From: Pseudonocardia sp. 73-21
GTDB taxonomy: Bacteria > Actinomycetota > Actinomycetes > Mycobacteriales > Pseudonocardiaceae
DNA length: 64,000 nt
NCBI RefSeq assembly: GCF_001899645.1
Contig: NZ_MKVV01000083.1
Coordinates: 62,001-126,000 of the forward strand
Direction of reading: 5' to 3'
Below the pieces are notes generated by a model. That model ran no database searches and was not told the DNA's origin. It saw only the letters and a list, made by a program, of their open reading frames with translations. Below, piece after piece: positions 9,066 through 17,991 of this stretch (its first letter is position 1; each line of letters starts with the position of its first letter). A program made the position numbers and the translations under genes.

Positions 9066-10679
9066 GTGGCCCGTCGTACTCTTTCCCCCGTGGTCCTTCC
9101 CGACGTCGAACCGTCCGTGTCCGATCCGCCCCGATCATCCGGACGGGCGTCCTGGGGACTGCTGCTCACCCGGTCGGTGGCCGCCCTCGGCGGAGGGCTG
9201 CTGCTCTACTACAGCTTCCCCCCGCGGACGCTGTGGTGGCTCGCGATCCCGGCGTTCGCCCTGCTCGGGCTGGCCGTGTACGGCCGCCGGGCGCACGCGG
9301 GCTTCGGCTACGGGTTCCTGTTCGGGATGGGCTTCCTGCTGCCGCTGCTGACGTGGATCGGCGCGCTCGTCGGGCCGGTGCCGTGGGTGGCGCTGGTGGT
9401 GCTGGAGTCGCTGTTCGTGGGGCTCGCCGGGGCCGGCATGGCGCTGGTCTCCCGGCTCCCGGCCGCGCCCGTGTGGGCCGCCGCCGTGTGGAGCGCGGGG
9501 GAGTCGCTGCGCGGGCGGGTGCCGTTCGGTGGCCTGCCGTGGGGCCGCGTCGGGTTCGGCCAGCCGTCCGGTCCGCTGCTGCCCGTGGCGTCGATCGGCG
9601 GGGTGCCGCTGCTGTCGTTCGTCACGGTGCTGGCCGGGCTGGCCCTGGGCGAGCTGGCGCGCCGGTTGTTCCTCCGCGAGCTGCGGCCGCTGCTCGTGCC
9701 GGCCGTGATCGGCGTCGTGGCCATGCTCACCGGCCCGCTCGCGCTGCTGGTGCCGGCCACCGGCGGCGGGCCCGCGAAGTACGTCACCATCGCCGCCGTG
9801 CAGGGCAACGTGCCGCGCCTGGGCCTGGACTTCAACGCCCAGCGCCGCGCCGTGCTCGACAACCACGTCAACGAGACGATCAAGCTGGCCGACGAGGTGG
9901 CCGCCGGGAAGGTCGCGAAGCCCGACATCGTGATCTGGCCGGAGAACTCCAGCGACATCGACCCCCTGCAGAACCCCGACGCCGCCGCGCAGATCGACCG
10001 CGCCGCGCAGGCCGTCGGCGTGCCGATCCTGGTCGGGGCGGTGCTGCGCAACCCCGACGGCGTCACCACCAGCAACTCGGCCCTGGTGTGGCTGGGCGGC
10101 CAGGGGGTGGTGGAGCGGGCCGACAAGCGCCGCGTGCAGCCCTTCGGCGAGTACATGCCCTGGCGGTCGTTCTTCGCGATGTTCTCCTCCTACGTCGCCC
10201 GGGCCGGCTACTTCGTGCCCGGCAACGGCCCCGGCGTGGTCACCATGGACGGCGTGAAGGTCGGCGTCACGATCTGCTGGGAGGTGGCGTTCGACGACCT
10301 CGTCGAGGACAGTGTGGACAACGGCGCGCAGGTGCTCGCCGTGCCCAGCAACAACGCCACGTTCGGCTTCACGGAGATGACCTACCAGCAGCTCGCGATG
10401 TCGCAGGTCCGGTCGGTGGAGCACGATCGCGCATCGATCGTCGCCACCACGAGCGGGGTCAGCGCCACGATATCGCCGGACGGTACGGTCACTCAGAGCA
10501 CGAAACAGTTCACGCCGGACGTGCTCGTCGAACGCACACCGCTGCTCGACACCACCACTCTGGCCACGCGCCTGGGAGCCGTACCCGAGTGGGTGCTGGT
10601 CGCGTTGGGGGTGGGAGCGGTCGGCGCGGTCATCGTGACGCGTAGGCGTGACAGGAAGGACGAGGACAAGAATGGCTGA
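9066..10679 (+). CDS. lnt: apolipoprotein N-acyltransferase
   Basis: A 537-residue protein with an N-terminal multi-helix membrane region (about 1-225) and a C-terminal nitrilase-like domain. The catalytic triad is visible: Glu in IWPENSSD, Lys in ADKRRVQPFGEY and Cys in VTICWEVAFDD. It adds the third acyl chain to lipoproteins in the cytoplasmic membrane. GTG 9066, with GGAAG 5 nt upstream, is preferred over GTG 9090. It overlaps the Ppm gene by 8 nt; in mycobacteria the two activities are fused or interacting, so the pair probably works together. Confidence 0.93.
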   Translation: MARRTLSPVVLPDVEPSVSDPPRSSGRASWGLLLTRSVAALGGGLLLYYSFPPRTLWWLAIPAFALLGLAVYGRRAHAGFGYGFLFGMGFLLPLLTWIGALVGPVPWVALVVLESLFVGLAGAGMALVSRLPAAPVWAAAVWSAGESLRGRVPFGGLPWGRVGFGQPSGPLLPVASIGGVPLLSFVTVLAGLALGELARRLFLRELRPLLVPAVIGVVAMLTGPLALLVPATGGGPAKYVTIAAVQGNVPRLGLDFNAQRRAVLDNHVNETIKLADEVAAGKVAKPDIVIWPENSSDIDPLQNPDAAAQIDRAAQAVGVPILVGAVLRNPDGVTTSNSALVWLGGQGVVERADKRRVQPFGEYMPWRSFFAMFSSYVARAGYFVPGNGPGVVTMDGVKVGVTICWEVAFDDLVEDSVDNGAQVLAVPSNNATFGFTEMTYQQLAMSQVRSVEHDRASIVATTSGVSATISPDGTVTQSTKQFTPDVLVERTPLLDTTTLATRLGAVPEWVLVALGVGAVGAVIVTRRRDRKDEDKNG

Positions 10680-11487
10680 GCCTGCCGGGCCGGTGCTCGT
10701 GGTGATCCCGACGTACAACGAGCGGGAGAACCTCGGTCCGGTGCTGACGAGGCTGCACGCGGCCGTGCCCCGGGCGGACGTGCTCGTCGTCGACGATGCG
10801 AGCCCCGACGGCACCGGCGAGCTCGCCGACGAGATGGCCGCCGCCGACAAGCGGGTCCGGGTCCTGCACCGCACCGAGAAGGCCGGCCTCGGCGCCGCCT
10901 ACCTCGCCGGGTTCGCCGAGGCGCTCGCGGGCCCGCACCAGGTCGTGGTCGAGATGGACGCCGACGGCTCGCACGCCCCCGAGGACCTGCCCGCCCTGCT
11001 GGACGCGCTGATTGACGCCGATCTGGTCCTGGGCTCGCGCTACGTCCCCGGCGGCGAGGTCGTCAACTGGCCCGGCCACCGCGAGTGGATCTCCCGCACC
11101 GGCAACCTGTACTCGCGCCTCGCGCTGGGGGTGTCCATCAAGGACATCACCGGCGGCTACCGCGTGTTCCGGCGCCAGGTGCTCGAGGAGCTCGACATCT
11201 CCTCGGTGTCCTCGCAGGGCTACTGCTTCCAGGTGGACATGGCGTGGCGGGCGGTGCAGGCCGGCTTCCGCGTCCGCGAGGTGCCCATCACCTTCGCCGA
11301 ACGCGAGCGCGGCGCGTCCAAGATGAGCAGCGCGATCGTCATCGAGGCGCTGTGGCGCGTCACGCAGTGGGGGGCGGCCCGGGTGCTGCGCCGCGGCGAG
11401 ACCCGTCCGGCCCCGACGCCCGGCGCCACCACCGAGAAGGCACCCGACGACCCGGCCCACCGGGCCCCCGTACGGGAGAGCGCGTGA
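10672..11487 (+). CDS. ppm1: polyprenol monophosphomannose synthase
   Basis: A 271-residue GT2 glycosyltransferase: VIPTYNERENL at the N-terminus, VVDDASPDGTGE, the metal-binding MDADGSHAPEDLPAL and GSRYVPGG, without a C-terminal membrane domain. It transfers mannose from GDP-mannose to polyprenyl phosphate, the donor for lipoglycan and glycoprotein mannosylation. ATG 10672 follows an AGGACGAGGA stretch inside the end of lnt. In mycobacteria the soluble synthase is stabilised by its Lnt partner, which matches this overlap. The stop overlaps the GTG of the next gene. Confidence 0.92.
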   Translation: MAEPAGPVLVVIPTYNERENLGPVLTRLHAAVPRADVLVVDDASPDGTGELADEMAAADKRVRVLHRTEKAGLGAAYLAGFAEALAGPHQVVVEMDADGSHAPEDLPALLDALIDADLVLGSRYVPGGEVVNWPGHREWISRTGNLYSRLALGVSIKDITGGYRVFRRQVLEELDISSVSSQGYCFQVDMAWRAVQAGFRVREVPITFAERERGASKMSSAIVIEALWRVTQWGAARVLRRGETRPAPTPGATTEKAPDDPAHRAPVRESA

Positions 11488-11981
11488 GTGAGCCTCGTGA
11501 GGAACTGAGCTGGGAGCTGTTCGGCACCGCGTCCCGGGAGCTCGCCGAGCACGTGGCCGCCGACGGCTACGAGCCGGACATCATCCTGTCGATCGCGCGG
11601 GGCGGGCTGTTCGTCGCCGGCTCGCTCGGCTACGCGCTGGACGTCAAGAACCTGCACGTCATGAACGTGGAGTTCTACACCGGCGTCGACCAGCGCCTCC
11701 CGGTGCCGATCGTGCTGCCGCCGGTGCCCAACGTGGTGGACCTGTCGGGCTCGAAGGTGCTGGTGGCCGACGACGTCGCCGACACCGGGGCCACGCTCAA
11801 GCTCGTCCGCGACTTCTGCCTCGGCCACGTGGCCGACGTGCGCTGCGCCGTGGTCTACGAGAAGCCGCACAGCACCGTCAGCTGCGAGTACGTCTGGCGC
11901 CGCACCGACCGGTGGATCAACTTCCCGTGGTCGTCGCAGCCGCCCGTCGTCCGGCGCGCCGACCAGGTCCTGGACGCATGA
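11484..11981 (+). CDS. phosphoribosyltransferase (type I PRTase fold)
   Basis: A 165-residue protein with the PRPP-binding motif VLVADDVADTGATL and an upstream IILSIARGGLFVAG loop. It resembles actinobacterial hypoxanthine/xanthine-type PRTases that carry no further domain. It should salvage a purine base or act on a nucleotide-like substrate; the base is unclear. The start is GTG 11484, overlapping the Ppm stop (GTGA). It is the last gene of the lnt-ppm1 operon before a shared terminator. Confidence 0.8.
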   Translation: MSEPREELSWELFGTASRELAEHVAADGYEPDIILSIARGGLFVAGSLGYALDVKNLHVMNVEFYTGVDQRLPVPIVLPPVPNVVDLSGSKVLVADDVADTGATLKLVRDFCLGHVADVRCAVVYEKPHSTVSCEYVWRRTDRWINFPWSSQPPVVRRADQVLDA

Positions 11982-11984
11982 AGA

Positions 11985-12013
11985 AGCCGGGCCACCCTGA
12001 GGGTGACCCGGCT
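11985..12013. terminator. bidirectional terminator between PRTase and rbpA
   Basis: AGCCGGG pairs with CCCGGCT, a 2x2 mismatch follows, then ACCC pairs with GGGT around a 3-nt loop. It lies between two convergent genes. Confidence 0.75.
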
Positions 12014-12024
12014 GTAGAAGATCG

Positions 12025-12369
12025 TCAGGCGATCTCGCGCCGGCGCTCGGCGAGCAGTTCCAGACGCTCCGCGAGCAGCACCTCGAGATCGGCCACCGAG
12101 CGGCGCTCGAGCAGCATGTCCCAGTGCGTGCGCGGGGGCTTGACCTTCTTCGTCTCCGGCTCGACGCCGTCGACCAGCTTGGAGATGCTGCCGTGGAGGC
12201 GACACTCCCAGGTGGCCGGAGCCTCGGCGTCGTTCGCGAAGGGCACCTCGAAGTCGTGCCCGCGCGGGCACGCGTAGCGCATCGACTGCCGCGGCGCGAG
12301 GTCGTGGTTGCGATCGGTCTCGTAGCTGACAGCCCCGAGCCGGCTGCCACGGAGCACGCGGTCGGCCAT
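12025..12369 (-). CDS. rbpA: RNA polymerase-binding protein RbpA
   Basis: A 114-residue RbpA with the family N-terminus MADRVLRGSRLGAVSYETDR, a central domain and the sigma-interacting end (KVKPPRTHWDMLLERRS). RbpA binds principal sigma factors and stabilises the open complex. The central domain keeps Cys34, His38 and Cys56 of the zinc-binding Streptomyces type, but the fourth ligand position holds His59 rather than Cys. ATG is preceded by GGGAGGT. A SigR-like promoter lies 59-86 nt upstream, as known for Streptomyces rbpA. Confidence 0.96.
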   Translation of the reverse strand: MADRVLRGSRLGAVSYETDRNHDLAPRQSMRYACPRGHDFEVPFANDAEAPATWECRLHGSISKLVDGVEPETKKVKPPRTHWDMLLERRSVADLEVLLAERLELLAERRREIA

Positions 12370-12427
12370 GCGTCTACCTCCCGTTCATGGTCGAGGGAGC
12401 CTCCCCCGACCGTTCACCACCGGGTGT

Positions 12428-12455
12428 AACGTCTCACCTACGGACGTACATTCCC
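12428..12455 (-). promoter_or_regulatory. SigR-type promoter of rbpA
   Basis: On the minus strand GGGAAT (12455-12450) is followed after 19 nt by GTT (12430-12428), matching the SigR/SigH disulfide-stress consensus GGAAT-N18/19-GTT. Streptomyces rbpA is a known SigR target. Confidence 0.65.
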
Positions 12456-12577
12456 GCCAACGGGGCGGACTGTCTGCAGGTGTCGTCATTTGACGGACAC
12501 CCGATATTTGCCGCCCCGATCAGTCAGTGTGGCCCATCAGGCTCGATCGCACACGCCAGTGTGACGTGTCAGCCTAC

Positions 12578-12593
12578 TGTGACCTATGTCACG
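12578..12593. promoter_or_regulatory. CRP/GlxR-like box upstream of rbpA
   Basis: TGTGACCTATGTCACG matches TGTGA-N6-TCACA at 9 of 10 fixed positions. It lies about 210 nt upstream of rbpA and just after the MFS gene, in a 240-bp intergenic region that otherwise shows no gene. Confidence 0.4.
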
Positions 12594-12610
12594 GAGTGCT
12601 GACGTGCTGT

Positions 12611-13963
12611 TTACACGAGGGCCGGTTCGTCGTTACCGGCTGCCCGGATCGCCCGGCGCAGCGGGACGAACGCCATCGCGACGCCGCCCACCACGAAGAA
12701 CGCGATCAGCGAGATGATCGCCGGACGGAACGAGCCGGTGGCGCCGGCGACCGCGGAGAACACGAGCGGCCCGATCCACGAGGTGCCCTCCTCGCCGATC
12801 TCGTAGAGCGCGAAGTACTCCGCCTCCTTGCCCGGCGGGATCAGCTGGCTGTAGAGCGAGCGCGTCAGGGCGAGGGTGCCGCCCAGGACCAGGCCGATGC
12901 CGATCGCGACGGCGATGAACTCCACGGTGCTACCCGCCGTCACGAAGTAGGCGAGCGTGGTGATCACCGTCCACGCCACGAGGCTGCCCAGGATGGTGCG
13001 CCGGGCCCCGAACCGGGCGGCCAGCAGCCCGTGGACCACCGCGCCGCCGTAGGCGACGAACTGCACCAGCAGGATCGTCGCGATGAGGACCTCGCGGGGG
13101 AGAAGCAGCTCCCGCTCGCCGTAGAGGCCGGCGATCTGGGCGACGGTGTTGATCCCGTCCGCGAAGATCAGGTAGGCGCCCAGGAACGCCAGGGTCAGCG
13201 GGAAGCGACGCGCTTCGCGCAGGGTGGCGGCGAGTTGTCGGAATCCGTTGCCCGAGCGCGCCGCGGCGACCGGCGGGCGGTCGTGCAACCGCCGCAGCGG
13301 GATCACCGTGAACGCCGCCCACCAGAGGCCCGCGGTGACGAAGCAGACGCGCACCGCATCGCCGGACGACAGCCCCAGCGCGTCGTGGCCCAGGTAGATG
13401 CCCAGGTGGACGATCAGCGCCAGGCCGCCGCCGAGGTAGCCGAACGCCCAGCCCCGCGCCGAGAGCACGTCCCGCTCGTCGGCGTCGGCCAGCTCCGGCA
13501 GGAACGCGTAGTAGACGACGATCGACGCGCCCAGCGCCGTGTTGGCCACGAGGAACAGCGCGAACCCGATCTGCCAGTCGGTGCCGGCCATGAGCGCCAG
13601 CGCCGAGGTGGCCGCCGCGCCGACGAACGCGAACACGCCCAGCATCCGCCGCTTGGCCCCGGTGCGGTCGGCGACCGCCCCGACGACGGGCAGCACCAGC
13701 ACCTGCAGGACCGTCGCGAGCGAGATGAGATAGCCGAAGACCGAGCCCGCGGCAACCGGGATGCCGAACAGCGACACGTCGCACTGCACCAGCGCGTTGG
13801 GGTCGCTGCAGGGCTGGCCCGACGCCTGGGCGTCGGCCTCCGCGACGCTCGTCAGGTACAGCGAGAGGAAGACGGTGACCACCGAGGTGGAGAAGACCTG
13901 GTTGGCCCAGTCGTAGAAGACCCAGCCCGCCCGCTCGCGGGCGGTGCTCACGACGGTGCTCAC
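12611..13963 (-). CDS. MFS transporter, Atg22/UMF1-like (second of pair)
   Basis: A 450-residue membrane protein with about 12 predicted helices. The family N-terminus ERAGWVFYDWANQVFSTSV and the loop motif VVGAVADRTGAKRRMLG mark the UMF1/Atg22 branch of the MFS. In fungi Atg22 exports amino acids from the vacuole; bacterial substrates are unknown. GTG 13963 overlaps the TGA of the preceding MFS gene, so the two are translationally coupled. The two proteins share the same fold family but differ clearly, which would suit either a heteromer or two substrates. Confidence 0.85.
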   Translation of the reverse strand: MSTVVSTARERAGWVFYDWANQVFSTSVVTVFLSLYLTSVAEADAQASGQPCSDPNALVQCDVSLFGIPVAAGSVFGYLISLATVLQVLVLPVVGAVADRTGAKRRMLGVFAFVGAAATSALALMAGTDWQIGFALFLVANTALGASIVVYYAFLPELADADERDVLSARGWAFGYLGGGLALIVHLGIYLGHDALGLSSGDAVRVCFVTAGLWWAAFTVIPLRRLHDRPPVAAARSGNGFRQLAATLREARRFPLTLAFLGAYLIFADGINTVAQIAGLYGERELLLPREVLIATILLVQFVAYGGAVVHGLLAARFGARRTILGSLVAWTVITTLAYFVTAGSTVEFIAVAIGIGLVLGGTLALTRSLYSQLIPPGKEAEYFALYEIGEEGTSWIGPLVFSAVAGATGSFRPAIISLIAFFVVGGVAMAFVPLRRAIRAAGNDEPALV

Positions 13964-15270
13964 GACGGGGCCCGCACCGGCAGCAGCGCGACGAGCCCCG
14001 CCACCAGCACCAGCAGGATCCCGACGATGCCCGCCCGCGGCGCCCCGAAGACCGACGTGAACACACCGAACAGCGTCGGCGCGAGGAACGAGACGGCGCG
14101 CCCGGTGGTGGCGTAGAGCCCGAACAGCTGCCCCTCGCGGCCGTCCGGGGCCAGCCGCGCGAGGAACGTCCGCGACGAGGACTGCGCCGGCCCGACGAAG
14201 AGCGTCAGGATCAGGCCGGAGATCCAGAACGACGTGGGTCCGGAGAGGAACAGCAGCACCGCCCCGTCGACGATCAGCCCGACCAGCGACGCGACGATCA
14301 CCGGTTTCGGGCCCACCCGGTCCTCGAGCCAGCCACCGGTGAGCGCCCCGGCCGCAGAGACGAGGTTGGCCGCGATCCCGAAGATCAGCACGTCGCCCGC
14401 GCCGATGCCGTACACGGTGACGGCGAGCACCGCGCCGAACGTGAAGATCGCGGCGAGGCCGTCGCGGAACAGCGCGCTCGCGACCAGGAAGAACACCGTC
14501 TGCGGGCTCCGGCGGTACAGCGCGCCCAGGTCGGTGAACAGAGTGCGGTAGGAACCCACCACGCCGAGCCGGGCCGGGCGGCCGGGATCCGGGAGCACCT
14601 CCGGCACGCGCAGGAACAGCGGCAGCGCGAACAGCAGGAACCACGCCGCCGCCACGAGCGCGACCACCCGGATGTTGAGCCCGCCGTCGGTGGGCACCCC
14701 GAGGAGGCCGCGCGTGTCGCCGTCGCCCGCGATGAGGCCGGTGTACACCCCCAGCAGCAGCACGATGCCGCCGAAGTAGCCCATCGACCAGCCGAAACCC
14801 GAGATCCGCCCCATGTTCTCCGGCGTGGAGACCTGGCAGAGCATCGCGTTGTAGGACACCGACGCCAGCTCGAAGAAGATCGATCCCAGACTCAGCAGGA
14901 GCAGCCCGATCCACAGGTAGGTGTCGTCGTCGCGGACGACGAACAGCCCCGCCATCGCGACGACGGTGAGCACGGTCCAGACGGTGGTGGAGCGCTTGCG
15001 GTGGCCACCCGCGTCGGCGTTCTGGCCGATCACCGGCGCGGCCAGGGCGATGACCAGCCCCGCGGCGCCCAGGGCGTAGCCGAGCCAGGCGCTCGCGTCG
15101 ATCGGCCCGGGGAGGTCCCTGCCGACGGAGTCGGTGAGGTACACCGAGAAGACGAACGTCAGGATCACCGCGTTGTAGGCGGCACCGCCCCAGTCCCAGA
15201 AGCCCCAGGCGAGCACCGGCCCGCGCCGGACGGGCGTCGTCCCCCGGGCCGGGGTGATGGCGGGGCTCAT
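13960..15270 (-). CDS. MFS transporter, Atg22/UMF1-like (first of pair)
   Basis: A 436-residue membrane protein with the same N-terminal signature as its neighbour (LAWGFWDWGGAAYNAVILTF) and a GPAQSSSRTFLARL stretch late in the protein. About 12 helices are predicted. ATG 15270 has no clear Shine-Dalgarno. It lies 17 nt upstream of the GDPD stop in the same direction, so GDPD and both transporters may be one transcript. The substrate is unknown. Confidence 0.85.
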   Translation of the reverse strand: MSPAITPARGTTPVRRGPVLAWGFWDWGGAAYNAVILTFVFSVYLTDSVGRDLPGPIDASAWLGYALGAAGLVIALAAPVIGQNADAGGHRKRSTTVWTVLTVVAMAGLFVVRDDDTYLWIGLLLLSLGSIFFELASVSYNAMLCQVSTPENMGRISGFGWSMGYFGGIVLLLGVYTGLIAGDGDTRGLLGVPTDGGLNIRVVALVAAAWFLLFALPLFLRVPEVLPDPGRPARLGVVGSYRTLFTDLGALYRRSPQTVFFLVASALFRDGLAAIFTFGAVLAVTVYGIGAGDVLIFGIAANLVSAAGALTGGWLEDRVGPKPVIVASLVGLIVDGAVLLFLSGPTSFWISGLILTLFVGPAQSSSRTFLARLAPDGREGQLFGLYATTGRAVSFLAPTLFGVFTSVFGAPRAGIVGILLVLVAGLVALLPVRAPS

Positions 15271-15286
15271 GGCGGGAGAGTATGTC

Positions 15287-16081
15287 CTACGAGGCCCACA
15301 GGTCCCGGTTCTGCAGCACCTTGCGCAGCACGTCGGGCCGGTCCGACAGCAGCCCGTCCACGCCCAGGTCGAGCAGCTCGCCCATCTCGTCGGCGTCGTC
15401 GACGGTCCAGACGTGAACCTCCCGGTCGGCGGCGTGCGCCGTGCGCAGCAGGGCCTCGTCGACGACGGTGAGCGCGCCGAGCCGGCGCGGCAGCTGCGCC
15501 AGCCCACCCCGCACGGGCAGTGCGGGGAGGTGCCGCAGCGGGCCCGGCAGGGCGTCGAGCCAGGCCCGGCTGCGCAGCCCCAGCGCCGACGGCATCGCCA
15601 TCGACGTGAGCAGCCGGGGCCCCCCGCCGGCCCGGGCGCGGTCGAGCCAGCGCTCGACGAACCCGCCGACGCACACGCGGTGCCACGCGTCGGTGCGCTC
15701 CAGCACTCCCAGCAGCGGCGCGACGACCGCGTCGGACTTCAGCTCGATCGTGATCCGGGTGTCCGGCAGCTCCGTGAGCACCTGCTCCAGCCGCGGGATC
15801 GGCTCGCGGCCCCGCACCTTCACCTCGGCGATGGCCGCCGCCGACAGGGCCCCGATCCGGCCGTGGCCGTCGGTGGTGCGCTCCAGGGTGGGGTCGTGGT
15901 GCACGAACACCACGCCGTCCGTGCTGGCGTGCACGTCGAGCTCCAGGTAGCCGAAACCCTCGTCGACGGCGCGGTGGAAGGCGGCGAGGGTGTTCTCGCA
16001 GCCGGTGAGGTCGTCGAGGTGCCAGCCCCGGTGCGCGTACGCGCGCGGGAAGGGCCCGTCGAGGTAGGGATGGCGCTCCAC
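15287..16081 (-). CDS. glycerophosphodiester phosphodiesterase
   Basis: A 264-residue GDPD-family protein with AYAHRGWHLDD, GCENTLAAF, GYLELDVHASTDGVVFVHHD and TIELKSD, the expected catalytic His pair and metal ligands. It hydrolyses glycerophosphodiesters to glycerol-3-phosphate and an alcohol. No signal peptide is seen, so a cytoplasmic role is likely. The start is GTG 16081 with GGCAGG upstream. It is followed by two transporters on the same strand. Confidence 0.88.
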   Translation of the reverse strand: MERHPYLDGPFPRAYAHRGWHLDDLTGCENTLAAFHRAVDEGFGYLELDVHASTDGVVFVHHDPTLERTTDGHGRIGALSAAAIAEVKVRGREPIPRLEQVLTELPDTRITIELKSDAVVAPLLGVLERTDAWHRVCVGGFVERWLDRARAGGGPRLLTSMAMPSALGLRSRAWLDALPGPLRHLPALPVRGGLAQLPRRLGALTVVDEALLRTAHAADREVHVWTVDDADEMGELLDLGVDGLLSDRPDVLRKVLQNRDLWAS

Positions 16082-16108
16082 CTGGACGAGCCTGCCACCC
16101 CGGATGGA

Positions 16109-17947
16109 TCAACCGCGACGCGGAAGGCGTTGCGTGTCGGTGAACAGCGGGGAGAGCAGGTCGCCGTGCTCCGCGAGCCGTGCGGGCAGGTCGTCGAGGG
16201 TGAACGTCAGGTCCTCGGGCTTCCGCGCCGCGCGCACCTCGTCCCAGGTCACGGGCGTGGCGACGGTGGGCCGGGCGCGGCCGCGCAGCGAGTAGCTGGC
16301 GATGGTGGTCTTGTGCGGGTTGTTCTGGCTCCAGTCGACGAACACCCGGCCCCGCCGGCGCGCCTTGTTCATCACGGCGATCACCTGGCGCGGCGTCTCG
16401 GCCGCCATCTCCTCCGCCAGGGCCTTCACGAACTCCGAGGTCTGCTCCGGCCGCGTGACCGTCACGGGCAGGTAGAGCTGCATGCCCTTGCCGCCGCTGG
16501 TGCGCGGGTACGCGACGAGGCCGTCCGCGGCGAGGTGGTCGGCGATCCGCTCGGCCACCCGCGCGCAGTCGACGACGGTGGTGCCCTCGCCCGGGTCGAG
16601 GTCGAACACCACCAGGTCGGGCGGGTGGTGGCCGCCGCGCGGGCCGATGCGCCACTGCGGCACGTGCAGCTCCAGGGCCGCGAGGTTGGCCGCCCACGCC
16701 AGCCCGTCGACGTCGTCGATGAGCGGGAAGTCGGCGCTCTCCGAACGCCCACCGGGCGTGTCGACCCGCGCGGTGCGGATCCACGACGGCGCGTGCCGCG
16801 ACACGTCCTTCTCGAAGAACGACGAGCGCTCGACGCCGTCGGGCCAGCGGACCATGGTGACCGGGCGGTCGGCGAGGTGCGGCAGCATCACCTCGGCGAC
16901 GGCCAGGTAGTGCGCCAGCACGTCGGACTTGGTGGTGCCGGTCAGCGGGTAGAGCACCTTGTCCGGATTGGTGAGCTTGGCGCGGGTGGCCGCAGGCGGC
17001 GGCCTCGTGCGGCCCAGCACCTCCACCCACGCGCTGTCGTAGGGCGCGTCCGGGTCCTTGGCCACCACCGACGGCAGCCCCTGCTCGCGCACGGCCGCGA
17101 TCACCGCGTCGTCGCCGTCGGGGAAGACCGGGGCGAGGCGCCAGTGCGGCCCGGCCAGCGGCAGGCCCTCCAGCAGCGCGCGGCGGTCGCGGAACGGCAG
17201 GGGAGCGGTGTCGCGGCCGTCGAGGTGCAGGACGTCGCCGATCCACAGCTCGCCGGTCGGGAGGAGCTCCGCGTCGAGGAGCACCGGGGTGGCACCCAGG
17301 GCCGGCCCGAGCCCCGCCGGCCCGTCGACCTCCCCGCCGTCGGCGTCGGTGTAGCGGGCGCGGCCGCCGTCGACCCGGACGATCACGCGCCGCCCGCCGA
17401 ACCCGACCTGCAGCCAGTGGCCCACCGGGAGGGAGCCCGGGGTGGCGACGGTGGGCCGGGCGTCGCGGGGGAGGGGTTCCCGGTCGGGGGCCGGGTCGGA
17501 GCGCTGCAGCAGCCAGCTGTTCTTCTCCCCTTCCCGCTCGGTGCGGATGAACACGTAGCGGCCCTGCGCCCGCCGCCCGGCCATCCGCACGATCACCTCG
17601 CGGCGGTTCCACTTCTCGGTCTCGTAGGTGCCGGCGTCCCAGATCGTCATCGAGCCGCCGCCGTACTCACCGGCCGGGATCTCCCCGGAGAACTTCAGGT
17701 ACTCGATGGGATGGTCCTCGGTGCGCACGGCCAGCCGCACGACGCCCGGCTCGGGCGGGAGCCCCTTGGGCACGGCCCACGAGGCCAGCACGCCGTCGCG
17801 CTCGAGGCGGACGTCCCAGTGCAGGCGGCGGGCGTGGTGCTCCTGGATGACGAACCGGTTGTCGGTGCCGGGTGCCGGGTCACCCTCCGGCACGGGCTCG
17901 GGCGTGCGCCGCGCGTCGCGTTTGCGGCGGTACTCCTCGAGCGCCAT
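16109..17947 (-). CDS. ligD: LigD-like repair protein: PE - degenerate ligase - polymerase
   Basis: A 612-residue protein with three parts. Residues 25-150 form an intact 3'-phosphoesterase domain (IQEHHARRLHWDVRLE; YLKFSGEIPAGEYGGG). Residues 165-311 align with the adenylation domain of LigD ligases, but motif I (KxDGxR) reads GFGGRR, motif IV (EGIVSK) reads PSVVAK, motif V has lost its lysine and the OB domain is missing; motif III (LLDAEL) and LHLDGRD remain. Residues 322-612 form an intact primase-polymerase (VVFDLDPGEG; RTSGGKGMQLYLP). It should process ends in Ku-dependent end joining but cannot seal them itself. ATG 17947 is leaderless. Confidence 0.9.
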   Translation of the reverse strand: MALEEYRRKRDARRTPEPVPEGDPAPGTDNRFVIQEHHARRLHWDVRLERDGVLASWAVPKGLPPEPGVVRLAVRTEDHPIEYLKFSGEIPAGEYGGGSMTIWDAGTYETEKWNRREVIVRMAGRRAQGRYVFIRTEREGEKNSWLLQRSDPAPDREPLPRDARPTVATPGSLPVGHWLQVGFGGRRVIVRVDGGRARYTDADGGEVDGPAGLGPALGATPVLLDAELLPTGELWIGDVLHLDGRDTAPLPFRDRRALLEGLPLAGPHWRLAPVFPDGDDAVIAAVREQGLPSVVAKDPDAPYDSAWVEVLGRTRPPPAATRAKLTNPDKVLYPLTGTTKSDVLAHYLAVAEVMLPHLADRPVTMVRWPDGVERSSFFEKDVSRHAPSWIRTARVDTPGGRSESADFPLIDDVDGLAWAANLAALELHVPQWRIGPRGGHHPPDLVVFDLDPGEGTTVVDCARVAERIADHLAADGLVAYPRTSGGKGMQLYLPVTVTRPEQTSEFVKALAEEMAAETPRQVIAVMNKARRRGRVFVDWSQNNPHKTTIASYSLRGRARPTVATPVTWDEVRAARKPEDLTFTLDDLPARLAEHGDLLSPLFTDTQRLPRRG

Positions 17948-17954
17948 GGAGCAC

Positions 17955-17960
17955 AGCTTA
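17955..17960 (-). promoter_or_regulatory. -10 element, leaderless start of ligD
   Basis: TAAGCT (minus strand) ends 7 nt before ATG 17947. Confidence 0.55.
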
Positions 17961-17991
17961 AGACCCTCTTGCGCTGCACCCCGGGCCAGTG

